Source of the DNA: Gammaproteobacteria bacterium | Lineage (GTDB): Bacteria > Pseudomonadota > Gammaproteobacteria > SZUA-152 | DNA length: 64,000 bases | Direction: 5' to 3' | NCBI GenBank assembly: GCA_029882975.1 | Contig: JAOUJW010000010.1 | Location: 62,001 to 126,000 of the forward strand | Part shown: in pieces, positions 26,600-35,724 of the stretch | How positions within the stretch are numbered: the stretch's first letter is position 1 | Layout: every line of letters starts with the position of its first letter | Made by a program: the position numbers and the translations under genes | The notes under the pieces: model-generated | Databases searched by the model: none | The model's input: only the letters and a program-made list of their open reading frames with translations | What the model was told of the DNA's origin: nothing

Positions 26600-27772
26600 G
26601 TGAGGCGACATCATTCCAGACGTAACTTTCTAAAAGCCGGCGCAGCATGCGTGGCTTTTCCCGCGACGTTTCTCAGTGCTTGCAAAAACCAAAAGCCACC
26701 CGATACCTTGCTGTCGGCGGATGAAAATTCAGTTCGGTTACCGCAGGGTTTTACGTCTCGACTCATTGCCCAATCCGGAGAACGGGTACATCCCGATTCT
26801 CCGTATCAGTGGCATGCCGCTCCCGACGGCGGCGGCACTGTCGCCCTGGACGATGGCGGCTGGCTGTATATTTCCAACAGTGAAATGCCAAAAAAAGGCA
26901 AAGTGGGGGTGATTCGCTTTAATGGCGCAGCAGAGATTGTGTCTGCGTACTCGATTTTGGAAGGGGGAAACAGAAACTGTGGGGGTTGCGTGACACCCTG
27001 GGGGAGCTGGTTGTCTTGTGAAGAGGTCCATAATGGGCGGGTTTGGGAGTGTGACCCTATGGGAAAGAACCCGGCCATGGTCAGAACCCAAATGGGCATA
27101 TTCAAGCATGAGTCGGCTGTAGTGGAACCCAGTACTCTGAAGATCTATATGACCGAAGACGAGAAAGACGGCTGTCTCTATCGCTTTACACCAAATATAA
27201 GTGACAATGGTGCGGTTGATTTATCTCAAGGTTTGTTGGAAGTAGCTATTGGTATATCCGGGGAACCTGATAAACTGGCTTGGGAAATCGTTCCCGATCC
27301 CAATGCAGACACAATACCTACCCGGTATCAAGTTAAGCAGCGCCGAGTATTTCGCGGTGGCGAAGGGATTTGTTACTACGACGGTAAAGTGTATTTTACC
27401 ACCAAGCGCGACAACCGTGTTTGGGTGTTGTACGTCAATAACTCCACCATTCAAGTCATCTATGATGGAAATAAGAAGGACAAAAACACGGGTTCCTACG
27501 GCATATTACAAGGTGTGGATGCACTTGTTGCAGATAGGCTGGGGAGCTTATACGTCGCTGAGGACGGTGGTGATTTTCAGGTGGTGAAATTGACGCATGA
27601 TGGTCGCACCCGAGCGGTGGCACAGCTGGCTTCACAGGGTTTATCCGAGGTCACGGGAGTGGCGTTTAATCCCGATTACACAAGATTGTATTTCAGTTCG
27701 CAGCGGGGGTTTTTAGGGGCTCCGGAAGGTGGGCGAACCTATGAAGTCACGGGGCCCTTTCATAGTTTATGA
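26600..27772 (+). CDS. Tat-exported PhoX-like (DUF839) protein
   Basis: The GTG at 26600 begins a 390-residue protein with a twin-arginine signal (SRRNFLKAG, then a hydrophobic stretch ending FLSAC). The nearby ATG at 26595 is out of frame. The mature part resembles the PhoX/DUF839 beta-propeller family: WHAAPDGGGTVALDDGGWLYISNSEM, the NCGGCVTPWGSWLSCEE segment with conserved Cys and Glu, and GGEGICYYDGKVYFTTKRDNRVW. PhoX is a calcium/iron alkaline phosphatase, but it is longer, and many DUF839 proteins have no proven activity. The cysteine at the end of the signal could also serve as a lipobox. The stop overlaps the ftsH-like start by four bases. Confidence 0.75.
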   Translation: MRRHHSRRNFLKAGAACVAFPATFLSACKNQKPPDTLLSADENSVRLPQGFTSRLIAQSGERVHPDSPYQWHAAPDGGGTVALDDGGWLYISNSEMPKKGKVGVIRFNGAAEIVSAYSILEGGNRNCGGCVTPWGSWLSCEEVHNGRVWECDPMGKNPAMVRTQMGIFKHESAVVEPSTLKIYMTEDEKDGCLYRFTPNISDNGAVDLSQGLLEVAIGISGEPDKLAWEIVPDPNADTIPTRYQVKQRRVFRGGEGICYYDGKVYFTTKRDNRVWVLYVNNSTIQVIYDGNKKDKNTGSYGILQGVDALVADRLGSLYVAEDGGDFQVVKLTHDGRTRAVAQLASQGLSEVTGVAFNPDYTRLYFSSQRGFLGAPEGGRTYEVTGPFHSL

Positions 27773-29679
27773 CCGGTCAAAAAATAGATCCGTATGCCGA
27801 GGTGCCGGAGTTTGGGCCGGGCGAAAAGCCACCGCGCAACTCTGCGCTTTTGGTCTACATCGTTATCACCGTGGTTTTTTCCGTCAGCTATTTTCTCCTA
27901 TACATGGGGCAGGGGCGGGACCCCGTTTACGAAATCAACTACAGCGATTTCAAGTTATATTTGAGCCAGGAAAACGTTCATGAGGTAATCATCCGAGGCG
28001 AAACTCTGGAAGGTCATTTGTTTGATGCGCTACCTATTGGTCCTAAGGGTCAAAACTCCACCCATTTTATCACCCGGATTCCCCCCTTCGGTGAAGAGAA
28101 CCTGTTACAGGCATTGGAACAAGCCGAGGTTAAAATTAAGGTGGAAAAGGAAAAGCAGCCGGGGATGTTGTCTGCGTTTATTCTGTCTTTATTGCCCTGG
28201 GTGGTGTTCTTTGTAGTGCTGATTTGGTTTGTGCGCCAGGCCAGACGAGGGATAGGCGGAGGAATGGGGGGAGCGGGAGGTGATTTACAGCGGTTTTTGG
28301 ACTTGTCGCGTAAGCAAACCGTTATTCCCGATATTAGATTTGAGGATGTGGCAGGGCAAGCTGCCGCGAAACAGGAAATCATGGAAATTGTGGATTATCT
28401 AAAAAATCCACAGAAATATCTGAAAATGGGTGCGGAAATTCCCCGCGGGGTGTTGCTCATGGGGCCTCCGGGAACAGGGAAAACCCTTATGGCAAAAGCG
28501 TTGGCGGGAGAGGCCGGCGTGCCCTTTCATTCCATTTCCGGTTCTGAATTTATAGAAGTTTTTGTGGGCGTGGGAGCTTCCCGAGTCCGCAGTTTGTTCG
28601 ACTCGGCCAAGCGCCATGCACCCAGCATTATTTTCATCGACGAATTGGACAGCGTGGGGCGTACTCGTGGTACGGGATTAGGTGGGGGACACGATGAGCG
28701 GGAACAGACTTTGAATCAGATTTTGGCGGAAATGGACGGTTTCGCAGGGCATGAAGCTGTGATTGTGTTGGCAGCGACAAACCGTCCTGATGTATTGGAC
28801 CCGGCTTTATTGCGTCCAGGCCGATTTGATCGGCACGTGACTTTGGATCTACCCGACGTGGCCGACCGGGAAGCTATTTTGAAAGTCCACAGTCAGTTGT
28901 CACCGATGGCTGAGGATGTGGATTTAAGGCGGGTTGCTCAGGCGACCCCCGGTTTTTCAGGGGCCGATCTGAAAAACCTGGTCAATGAAGCCGCCATCTT
29001 AGCTGCTCGAGAGAACCTTAACGAAGTCCATATGCGTCATTTCGACGATGTGCATGATAAGGTGATTATGGGTACGGAACGGGCTTTGGTAATGACAGAG
29101 GAAGAAAGGCACCGTTTGGCAGTGCACGAATCCGGGCATACTGTCGTGGCTTATTTCCTCCCCAATGCCGATGCGTTATACAAAGTCAGTATCATACCCA
29201 GAGGCCGTGCTTTGGGGGCGACGCAACAGTTACCGGAACATGAGCGTCATACCTTGCCCGAGGACTATTTGAAGGATCGATTGGCTGTGGTACTTGGCGG
29301 TAGGGTGGCCGAGAAAGATCTGTTGGGTTCGGTCAGTTCCGGTGCTGATGACGATATTCATCAAGCCAGTGCTATTGCCAGGGCTATGGTATCCCGCTGG
29401 GGTATGTCGGAGGAAATAGGACCGGTAGATTTACGCGAGTCTGAGGAACATCCGTTCTTAGGCCGAGATATTGCCCAGCCACGTCATTACAGCGAGCATT
29501 CAGCGGAAGAAGTAGATGATGCTGTGAAAAAACTATTACTGGATGCAGAGTTACATGCCAGGGCTGTGATTCAAAATCATCGTCAGGGTTTGGAGCAGCT
29601 GGTGGCCCAACTGGAACAATATGAGAGCCTGAATCGAGAGCAGATTGAGCAATGCTTGGGGCCGAAACCAAAGCAATAG
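27769..29679 (+). CDS. FtsH-family ATP-dependent zinc metalloprotease
   Basis: The 636-residue protein has two N-terminal membrane helices (about residues 27-45 and 134-153) flanking a small periplasmic domain. The AAA+ module follows, with Walker A GPPGTGKT near 231, Walker [10 protein letters not shown] near 286 and the second region of homology ([21 protein letters not shown]). The M41 protease has the zinc motif HESGH near 453. FtsH extracts and degrades membrane and soluble proteins. Walker B reads DELD rather than the usual DEID. It is not in the common rlmE-ftsH-folP context but is coupled to a Tat-exported PhoX-like gene, so it may be a second, specialised FtsH. It terminates at the hairpin at 29732-29762. 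Confidence 0.92.
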   Translation: MTGQKIDPYAEVPEFGPGEKPPRNSALLVYIVITVVFSVSYFLLYMGQGRDPVYEINYSDFKLYLSQENVHEVIIRGETLEGHLFDALPIGPKGQNSTHFITRIPPFGEENLLQALEQAEVKIKVEKEKQPGMLSAFILSLLPWVVFFVVLIWFVRQARRGIGGGMGGAGGDLQRFLDLSRKQTVIPDIRFEDVAGQAAAKQEIMEIVDYLKNPQKYLKMGAEIPRGVLLMGPPGTGKTLMAKALAGEAGVPFHSISGSEFIEVFVGVGASRVRSLFDSAKRHAPSIIFIDELDSVGRTRGTGLGGGHDEREQTLNQILAEMDGFAGHEAVIVLAATNRPDVLDPALLRPGRFDRHVTLDLPDVADREAILKVHSQLSPMAEDVDLRRVAQATPGFSGADLKNLVNEAAILAARENLNEVHMRHFDDVHDKVIMGTERALVMTEEERHRLAVHESGHTVVAYFLPNADALYKVSIIPRGRALGATQQLPEHERHTLPEDYLKDRLAVVLGGRVAEKDLLGSVSSGADDDIHQASAIARAMVSRWGMSEEIGPVDLRESEEHPFLGRDIAQPRHYSEHSAEEVDDAVKKLLLDAELHARAVIQNHRQGLEQLVAQLEQYESLNREQIEQCLGPKPKQ

Positions 29680-29731
29680 TGGTGTGAGCTCAAGTGTTTA
29701 GGGCGTTTTAGTGTTTGCTCTTTCCATTTTT

Positions 29732-29762
29732 GCCTGCCTGGTTGATAATGGCAGGCTTTTAT
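29732..29762 (+). terminator. Rho-independent terminator after the ftsH-like gene
   Basis: The stem GCCTGCC/GGCAGGC (29732-29738 and 29750-29756) is followed by TTTTATT, ending just upstream of argS. Confidence 0.8.
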
Positions 29763-29781
29763 TCGCCGAGTACACAGATCA

Positions 29782-31524
29782 ATGAGTTTGACCCAGCTTT
29801 TAGTGCAACGATTTAAAGACGCCTTTGTTCAGGCTTTTGGATCCGACTACGCTCACATGGACCCCCTCATCCGCCCCACCCAGGATCCCCGTTTTGGAGA
29901 TTTTCAGGCCAATTTCGCTATGGGTCTGGCAAAAACCTTAAAGCGCAATCCGCGTGAGGTGGCGACACAGGTGTGTGACTGTTTGCAATTGGATGATCTT
30001 TGCGAAAGTGTGGACATCGCCGGGCCGGGCTTTGTTAATGTGCGGTTTTCGGCCGCTGCGTTGTGCCGCTATTGTTTGCAATTAGCCGGTGATGAACGCT
30101 TGGGTATTCGTGTGACAGAGCAACCACAAACCGTGGTGGTGGACTATTCCGGCCCTAATGTCGCCAAAGAAATGCATGTGGGGCATTTACGCAGCACCAT
30201 CATTGGAGACGCCATCGCTCGAACCCTGGAGTTTCAGGGGCACAAAGTCATACGCCAAAACCATGTAGGGGATTGGGGTACCCAGTTCGGCATGCTTATT
30301 GAGAACTTATTGGATAAAGGCTGGAGTGCCGATGCCAATGCGGCCTACGGTGATTTAAATGCCTTGTACCAGGAATCCAAACAGCGTTTTGATGCGGATG
30401 AGGAATTTAAGGCGCGCAGCCGTGAACGCGTGGTGGCCTTGCAAGGCGGCGACCCTCAATCGGTAGCCATATGGAAATCATTGGTGGAATTGTCTGAACG
30501 CTATTTCAGTTCGGTATATCAACAGTTGGATGTCACCCTAAGCAACGATCATATTCGGGGTGAGAGCAGTTATAATAAGCACCTGTCGCAGACAGTGGAG
30601 CAATTACAACAGCAGCAACTGGCCACCCTGGACCAAGGGGCGCAAGTGGTGCACTTGCCGGATGTTGCCGAGATTCCCTTGATTATACAAAAATCCGACG
30701 GGGGTTATTTGTATGCCACCACCGACCTGGCGTGCCTGGAATATCGCTTACACACATTAAATGCACACCGAGTTATCTATGTGACCGATGCTCGGCAGAT
30801 TCAACATTTTGCCATGGTGTTTGCCACAGCCCAAAAAGCCGGTTGGGTGGGCGACAGCTCTTTAGAGCACGTTCCCTTTGGTTCGGTGTTGGGTGAAGAC
30901 GGCAAACCCTTTAAAACCCGCAGCGGTGAGGTAGTGCGATTAATCGACCTTATTGATGAGGCTAAACGTCGTGCCACCGAAGTGGTCAAAGAAAAAAACC
31001 CAGGATTGACGTCAGACGAGCAAGACAACATTGCAGCAACGGTGGGGATTGGTGCCATCAAATACGCTGATCTCAGTGGAGATAGAATCAAGGACTACGT
31101 GTTTTCCTGGAGCCGCATGTTGGCAATGGAAGGTAATACCGCGCCTTATATTCAATACGCCTACACTCGGGTTCGATCCATATTTCGCAAAGCCCTGGAA
31201 GGTAGCGCTGGTCAATTTGATCCATCCACGTTAACACCGGAGCAACTAACCATGGTGCACGACGCGGAAAAAGCTCTGTGCTTGAAACTGAGCCAGTTCA
31301 GCGGCTCAGTGGATTCAGTGGCGTCCAGTTTGGAACCGCATCGATTGTGTAATTACCTGTTTGAACTGGCCACTGCGTTTTCCACTTTTTTCGAAGCTTG
31401 CCCGGTGATTAAGGCCGATAGCGACAACAGTCGTATTACACGAATGTTGCTGTGTGATGTAACGGCTTCCACGATCAAGTTGGGTTTACAGCTGTTAGGT
31501 ATTCGCGTCCTGGAAAAAATGTAA
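29782..31524 (+). CDS. argS: Arginyl-tRNA synthetase
   Basis: The 580-residue protein is full-length class I ArgRS, which charges tRNA-Arg with arginine. It shows the N-terminal ArgRS-specific additional domain, VVVDYSGPNVAKEMHVGHLRSTIIGD with the HIGH-like HVGH, the family's KMSKS equivalent KPFKTRSGEVVRL, and the C-terminal DALR anticodon-binding domain (PYIQYAYTRVRSIFRKA ... ATAFSTFFEACPV). The ATG has only a weak ribosome-binding site. It is a single-gene unit behind a terminator and ends three bases from the stop of a convergent hydrolase gene. Confidence 0.98.
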   Translation: MSLTQLLVQRFKDAFVQAFGSDYAHMDPLIRPTQDPRFGDFQANFAMGLAKTLKRNPREVATQVCDCLQLDDLCESVDIAGPGFVNVRFSAAALCRYCLQLAGDERLGIRVTEQPQTVVVDYSGPNVAKEMHVGHLRSTIIGDAIARTLEFQGHKVIRQNHVGDWGTQFGMLIENLLDKGWSADANAAYGDLNALYQESKQRFDADEEFKARSRERVVALQGGDPQSVAIWKSLVELSERYFSSVYQQLDVTLSNDHIRGESSYNKHLSQTVEQLQQQQLATLDQGAQVVHLPDVAEIPLIIQKSDGGYLYATTDLACLEYRLHTLNAHRVIYVTDARQIQHFAMVFATAQKAGWVGDSSLEHVPFGSVLGEDGKPFKTRSGEVVRLIDLIDEAKRRATEVVKEKNPGLTSDEQDNIAATVGIGAIKYADLSGDRIKDYVFSWSRMLAMEGNTAPYIQYAYTRVRSIFRKALEGSAGQFDPSTLTPEQLTMVHDAEKALCLKLSQFSGSVDSVASSLEPHRLCNYLFELATAFSTFFEACPVIKADSDNSRITRMLLCDVTASTIKLGLQLLGIRVLEKM

Positions 31525-31527
31525 ACC

Positions 31528-32370
31528 TTAGTGTTTTCTCCGATAAACATGGTTTGATAAGAATTGTTTTAATCCATGCTTATAGATGTCACCGCTAAGT
31601 AGAAAGCCATCGTTGTGTCCACCGTGAATGGTAAGCAGTTGTTTGGGCTGCTGTGCGGTTTCATATAAGCTAAGTCCATGCGCATAAGGGATCACTTCAT
31701 CTTCAGGGCTGTGCACAATTAAAATAGGGCACTGAATCTGCTCTAAGCGTTTTCGCGAATCATAGGAGTAGCGCGACAACAGTCGTACAGGAAAAACCGG
31801 CCAGGGTACCACACGGGCTGCCATGTCTTTAGCAGAGGTAAAGGTCGACTCTAATATCAAGCCGGCGACCGGGTAGTTCGCTGCTGTGTAGCCGGCGATT
31901 GCGCCTCCCAGAGATCGGCCGAAAACGGTAATGGTTTCTGAGGCGATTCCCCGCTGTTGAGTTAAATACTCTATCGCCGCATCGGCATCCTTGTATGTGC
32001 CGGATTCAGACGGAGAACCCTGACTGCGCCCATAGCCCCGGTAGTCCGGAATGAATACGCTAAAACCCAACTGATGAAAAAGTTGAATCGAGTCGAGTCG
32101 ATGCGAAATATTTCCGGCGTTGCCGTGGAAAAACAGTAACACACCGTTTTGGTTTGGATGAGGGATGTACCAGGCATGAAGGGAAATTCCATCACGGGTG
32201 TTCAGTGTAACATCTTCAAATGCCAGGCCGAGGTTCCCGGGGGTGGCTTGGATTTCCCTGGAAGGCATTTTGGGATAGTAGATCAAACCGGGTTGCATAA
32301 AGTACAACAACGCCAACATGGCGATGTAAGCAATCGCGGCAATCTTTAACACGTTAAGTAATGTGTCCAT
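31528..32370 (-). CDS. Membrane-anchored alpha/beta hydrolase (BEM46-like)
   Basis: From the ATG at 32370 the protein has 280 residues; a TTG at 32391 is an alternative. A hydrophobic helix (about residues 4-25) anchors it to the inner membrane. The hydrolase fold shows the oxyanion stretch LLFFHGNAGN, the nucleophile elbow GRSLGGAIA (G-x-S-x-G), an Asp in HSPEDEVIP, and the catalytic His in GGHNDGF. This is the BEM46/YfhR-type arrangement. Substrate unknown; related proteins act as esterases or lipases at membranes. It converges on argS with only three bases between stops, so the transcripts must overlap. Confidence 0.85.
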   Translation of the reverse strand: MDTLLNVLKIAAIAYIAMLALLYFMQPGLIYYPKMPSREIQATPGNLGLAFEDVTLNTRDGISLHAWYIPHPNQNGVLLFFHGNAGNISHRLDSIQLFHQLGFSVFIPDYRGYGRSQGSPSESGTYKDADAAIEYLTQQRGIASETITVFGRSLGGAIAGYTAANYPVAGLILESTFTSAKDMAARVVPWPVFPVRLLSRYSYDSRKRLEQIQCPILIVHSPEDEVIPYAHGLSLYETAQQPKQLLTIHGGHNDGFLLSGDIYKHGLKQFLSNHVYRRKH

Positions 32371-32843
32371 GCGTAGCGGGTAACCCGACAAATCCGAGTG
32401 CTTTGAACCAAGCCTTAATCAATTTCCTTATCAAGACTCTAGCAAACTCAGAGTTGCCGGGTTTTGCTGTTAGTTCTTTATTTTAGATCGCCTATTATGG
32501 TCAAACGATACATATTGCGGATGATCATGAATGTCCCCCTGGAATTTTTATCGATTGAATGTCACTTGTCAGTGACTAGTGGCAACTTATAGCACCAAAA
32601 GCAATGACGAGGCAAAGAAAACCGGGGAAAAACTGAGACACAGATCGAATTTTTTCAATGTCTGGTTTATTTTCAAACAATCTCAATTATACTTTTTAAT
32701 GAATATCTGCGTTTTTAGATCGATTTTTCCGGTGCCATTAGTAACGTCGTTCAACCGCAATGTCCCTCGAAGAAACCCAGCACGATTCACGAATAAGCAG
32801 TATTTTTTTCAGTTATATTTCAATTGGTAAGGAACTTTTCTAT
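32371..32843 (+). other. Non-coding region upstream of the cold-shock gene (probable promoter and long leader)
   Basis: About 470 bp separate the divergent hydrolase and cold-shock genes. A TATACT at 32688-32693 could be the -10 of the cold-shock gene. It would give a leader of roughly 145 nt, which is the kind of long 5' UTR that regulates cspA in E. coli. A small perfect hairpin GTCACT/AGTGAC lies at 32561-32576. Short open frames here (for example 32579-32830) overlap the csp start out of frame and look non-coding. Confidence 0.45.
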
Positions 32844-33047
32844 ATGAACAACGGCATTGTAAAATGGTTTAACAAAGATAAAGGTTACGGCTTTATTACA
32901 CCCAATGACGGGAGTAAGGATGTATTCGTACACTATTCGGCAATTCAGGGATCAGGGTTTAAAGAGCTCCATGAAGGGCAGAAGGTAAGCTATGAAACGG
33001 AAAACGGCCCCAAAGGTTTACAGGCTGCCAAAGTGATGCCTGATTGA
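32844..33047 (+). CDS. Cold-shock protein, CspA family
   Basis: The 67-residue product is a single OB-fold cold-shock domain with both RNA-binding motifs: KGYGFITP (RNP1) and VFVHYSAI (RNP2), preceded by GIVKWFNKD. It binds single-stranded RNA and DNA and melts structures in mRNA. The frame is open from 32760, but the ATG at 32844 has TAAGGAA at good spacing and gives the standard length. It has its own terminator. RNP1 has KGYGFIT rather than KGFGFIT, as in several Csp subtypes. Whether it is cold-induced cannot be told, but the long leader fits. Confidence 0.97.
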   Translation: MNNGIVKWFNKDKGYGFITPNDGSKDVFVHYSAIQGSGFKELHEGQKVSYETENGPKGLQAAKVMPD

Positions 33048-33069
33048 AACCACGAATTAAACAACTCAA

Positions 33070-33095
33070 AGCCCGCTTGCAGCGGGCTTTTTTTT
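33070..33095 (+). terminator. Rho-independent terminator of the cold-shock gene
   Basis: The 8-bp stem AGCCCGCT/AGCGGGCT (33070-33077 and 33081-33088) has a three-base loop and is followed by a run of T to 33095. Confidence 0.95.
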
Positions 33096-33177
33096 GCAAA
33101 ATAGAAATGGTTGAGCGCTTGACGAGAATATAAGAGATTGCTAATATACTGGCTTCGTACTCATTCAGGTGGACAAA

Positions 33178-33954
33178 ATGGCAAAATCGTGTGACTTGAC
33201 GTTTCAGCAAAAAAGTTTATTTCAGCAAGGATATCAACAATTTACCCCGACAGAGTTAAAGCAGCTTGAATGGGGCTTGCGGTTTACCCCGGCGGTTTGT
33301 TCCCTTATTACCGCATTTGCCTTGTATTACCAGTTACCGGTTGTTTTGTATGCCGTGGCATTTTTGGGAATCTGGGCATTTTTCTTTCCGGCTAAACACC
33401 CCATGGATTTATTATACAATCACGCAGTGCGTTACATGTTCTCAGCGGTAAAGCTACCGGAAAACCCCTTCCAGCGTCGTCTGGCTTGTTTTGCAGCCGG
33501 CGTAATGAATGTGGCTGCAGCCAGTTTGTTTCTGTTGGGTTTTAATGTGGCTGCGATCGTTGTCGGTGTGATGTTGTTATTTCTACAAGCTATCGTCATT
33601 TTCACGCATTTTTGTACCTTGTCGTGGATGTATGAAGGATTGATGCGGTTGTTAGGTAAATGGCATGCTCCTATTGATCTGGACAATGCCAAATCTTTAT
33701 TACAACAAGGCGCCATGCTGGTGGATGTGCGCAGTCCCAATGAATATGAGAAGGACTCTATTCAGGGTGCGATCAATTTGCCTTTGGAAGATCTACAACA
33801 CCATTTGGAAACCTATCGGGAAAAAGTTTGTTTGGTTTTTTGCAATAGTGGGACTCGAAGTCATATTGCTGCAGAAAAACTCAAGCATCACGGTGTTAGT
33901 GAAATATTCAATGTGGGTGCGTATGACAGAGCCAAACAGTTGTGCGAAGCATAA
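33178..33954 (+). CDS. DUF4395-like membrane domain fused to a rhodanese
   Basis: The ATG at 33178 follows AGGTGG and gives 258 residues; a GTG three codons earlier overlaps that site. The first about 155 residues hold four hydrophobic segments and the DUF4395-like features WGLRFTPAVCSLITAFAL and KHPMDLLYNHAVRY, ending in FTHFCTLSWMYEGL. Residues about 165-258 are a rhodanese domain (LVDVRSPNEYEKDSIQGAINLPLEDL) with the active-site loop VFCNSGTRS, whose cysteine would carry a persulfide. Rhodaneses move sulfane sulfur; a membrane-tethered form could process reduced sulfur next to a DUF4395 channel or carrier of unknown function. Terminators lie on both sides, so it is monocistronic. Confidence 0.85.
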   Translation: MAKSCDLTFQQKSLFQQGYQQFTPTELKQLEWGLRFTPAVCSLITAFALYYQLPVVLYAVAFLGIWAFFFPAKHPMDLLYNHAVRYMFSAVKLPENPFQRRLACFAAGVMNVAAASLFLLGFNVAAIVVGVMLLFLQAIVIFTHFCTLSWMYEGLMRLLGKWHAPIDLDNAKSLLQQGAMLVDVRSPNEYEKDSIQGAINLPLEDLQHHLETYREKVCLVFCNSGTRSHIAAEKLKHHGVSEIFNVGAYDRAKQLCEA

Positions 33955-33978
33955 CGATACGACTCAAATGAAGTTTCA

Positions 33979-34008
33979 AACGGCCACACATAAGTGGCCG
34001 TTTTTTTT
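33979..34008 (+). terminator. Rho-independent terminator after the rhodanese fusion
   Basis: The stem AACGGCCAC/GTGGCCGTT (33979-33987 and 33994-34002) runs into eight T residues. Confidence 0.95.
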
Positions 34009-34193
34009 GGATTGATTTATATCAAGTGATGCGACAACATAAAATGTCATAATAGTACAAAGGCAATATCTGTCATGCGTTGTTTAAAACATTGGCAGTA
34101 AATACATACTCAGTTATTACAATAATATAGAGCTTGCCGGGTTTCATTATCATTACCGAGGTCTGGCAGGCTCTTTGTGCTTGGGGAGCCATT

Positions 34194-34964
34194 ATGCAGG
34201 CAAATATTCTTTATGAAAGTGACGGTCACAAAGTCATGACTTTTACCGATTTGGTCACCGGTGAAGGCATACAATCCAATCAATTGGTCATTGTGAACAA
34301 AGATCATTCCGCGGTATTCGATCCCGGTGGTGATCTGACCTATATGCCCTTGAGTATGGCCATTGCCAAATACGTTCGTGTTAAAGATGTGGATTTTGTT
34401 TTTGCAACACATCAGGATCCGGACATAGTTTCTTCCCTGGATAAATGGCTGATTTACAGCGATGCCAAAATAGTCATTTCCAAACTATGGCATCGATTCA
34501 TTCCCCATCTGGTTCCAGGTTATATGAAAGAAAAAGGCCAAGGAAGAATTGTTCCAATACCGGACGAAGGCGCCAATATTAAATTGGGTGATGCAACCAT
34601 CAAAGCCATTCCGGCACATTTTCTCCATTCCGTCGGTAACTTTCATTTTTATGATTGCAGCAGCAAAATATTATTTTCCGGTGATGTTGGCGCTTCCTTG
34701 GTTGATGCTGAACCGAATCGACCGGTACAGGATTTTAAAAAACATATTGCCAAAATGAGTGGTTTCCATCGACGTTATATGGTTTCCAATAAAGTGTGCC
34801 GATTATGGGTTAATATGATTCGAGAGTTGGATCCGGAGATGATTGTGCCTCAACATGGCCGGCCCTTTCAGGGTAAAGAAATAATCAACGAATTTTTAAA
34901 CTGGTTTGAACAATTGGAATGTGGCATTGATAATCTGTTTCAACAACACTACAAACTCCCTTAG
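34194..34964 (+). CDS. Metallo-beta-lactamase-fold diiron protein, ODP (oxygen-binding diiron protein)-like
   Basis: The ATG at 34194 has GGGGAG six bases upstream and gives 256 residues; the open frame begins at 34134. It matches the beta-lactamase half of flavo-diiron proteins but lacks the flavodoxin domain. Metal ligands appear in THQDPD (H-x-D-x-D, with Asp where flavo-diiron enzymes often have Glu), AHFLHS, SGDVGAS and PQHGRPF. This stand-alone form is the ODP type, described as an oxygen sensor for chemotaxis in a spirochaete. No chemotaxis gene is next to it here, so sensing versus catalysis is open. It is flanked by an upstream terminator and a small unknown gene downstream. Confidence 0.85.
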   Translation: MQANILYESDGHKVMTFTDLVTGEGIQSNQLVIVNKDHSAVFDPGGDLTYMPLSMAIAKYVRVKDVDFVFATHQDPDIVSSLDKWLIYSDAKIVISKLWHRFIPHLVPGYMKEKGQGRIVPIPDEGANIKLGDATIKAIPAHFLHSVGNFHFYDCSSKILFSGDVGASLVDAEPNRPVQDFKKHIAKMSGFHRRYMVSNKVCRLWVNMIRELDPEMIVPQHGRPFQGKEIINEFLNWFEQLECGIDNLFQQHYKLP

Positions 34965-35132
34965 GTTTTCTTGCGGTTTTACTGGTATTTTCACACGATT
35001 TTGAATGTTGATGCTCTGGCATATTATCTGCTTGAATAATTGGGAATTTTGGCACCGGTTTTAAGCATCAATTCTCACGGATGTTTTCCACTGGCACACA
35101 CATTGTGAATACAAACAGGAGGTTGGGGGCCC

Positions 35133-35426
35133 GTGGAAGCCTTAATTGAGAGAAAACTGCATTGCATTACCAACGCCGGTCAGACATTGGCGGTGACTAT
35201 TCAAATCAGTGCCCCGGTCCAGGAAGGCGGAGAATGGAGCAATGAGATTACCATCGACGGTTTACTGGATAATACCTACCATGTGAATGGTGTGGATTCA
35301 TTCCAGTCTATGTGTTTGGCTTTCTGTTTTGTCCGTAATATTTTGAAAAAATTTCGTGAAACCGGCGGCACGCTCATGTGGTCCGATGCATCCGGTGAGT
35401 TGGATATGGAAATGATGTTTTCTTGA
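35133..35426 (+). CDS. Small conserved hypothetical protein, 97 aa (DUF6968-like)
   Basis: A GTG start is preceded by AGGAGG. The protein has no signal or membrane helix. It reads as strands then a helix: LIERKLHCITNAGQTLAVTIQISAP, ... DSFQSMCLAFCFVRNILKKF, and an acidic C-terminus ending EMMFS. The layout resembles DUF6968, a group of small proteins of unknown function that often occur near toxin-like or immunity genes. That link is not evident here. It converges with a possible small gene 18 bp downstream. Confidence 0.65.
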   Translation: MEALIERKLHCITNAGQTLAVTIQISAPVQEGGEWSNEITIDGLLDNTYHVNGVDSFQSMCLAFCFVRNILKKFRETGGTLMWSDASGELDMEMMFS

Positions 35427-35444
35427 CGTTACCGATGGATTGCC

Positions 35445-35591
35445 TCAATCAAAGTCGATAGTAATTGAATCTTCGGTTTCCGCGTCGCTTTTGTGAAACA
35501 CAGGCTCGCGTTTCCAGGTGATGCGGTCTGTTACTTCTTCTGTTATATGCAAAAACAAGTTAAGCAGCAGCTTTTTAATGTTACGCAACAT
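35445..35591 (-). CDS. Possible small protein, 48 aa
   Basis: The ATG at 35591 is preceded on the minus strand by AAAGGGG at eight bases, a good ribosome-binding site. The product begins MLRNIKKLLLNLFLHI, an amphipathic basic segment, and ends in a strongly acidic tail (KSDAETEDSITIDFD). No family is recognised. The frame also extends upstream to 35630 without a better start. Support is limited to the start context and the asymmetric charge. Confidence 0.35.
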   Translation of the reverse strand: MLRNIKKLLLNLFLHITEEVTDRITWKREPVFHKSDAETEDSITIDFD

Positions 35592-35724
35592 ATGACTACC
35601 CCTTTGACACCAGGCGAGATGAAAACTCACTAACTATAACAAGTGGTGGGAATTGTGCCGTGAAACGTGTCACAGACCGGGAAGGGGACGTCAGCGAACG
35701 AACAAACAGTGACGTTGTTAACAG

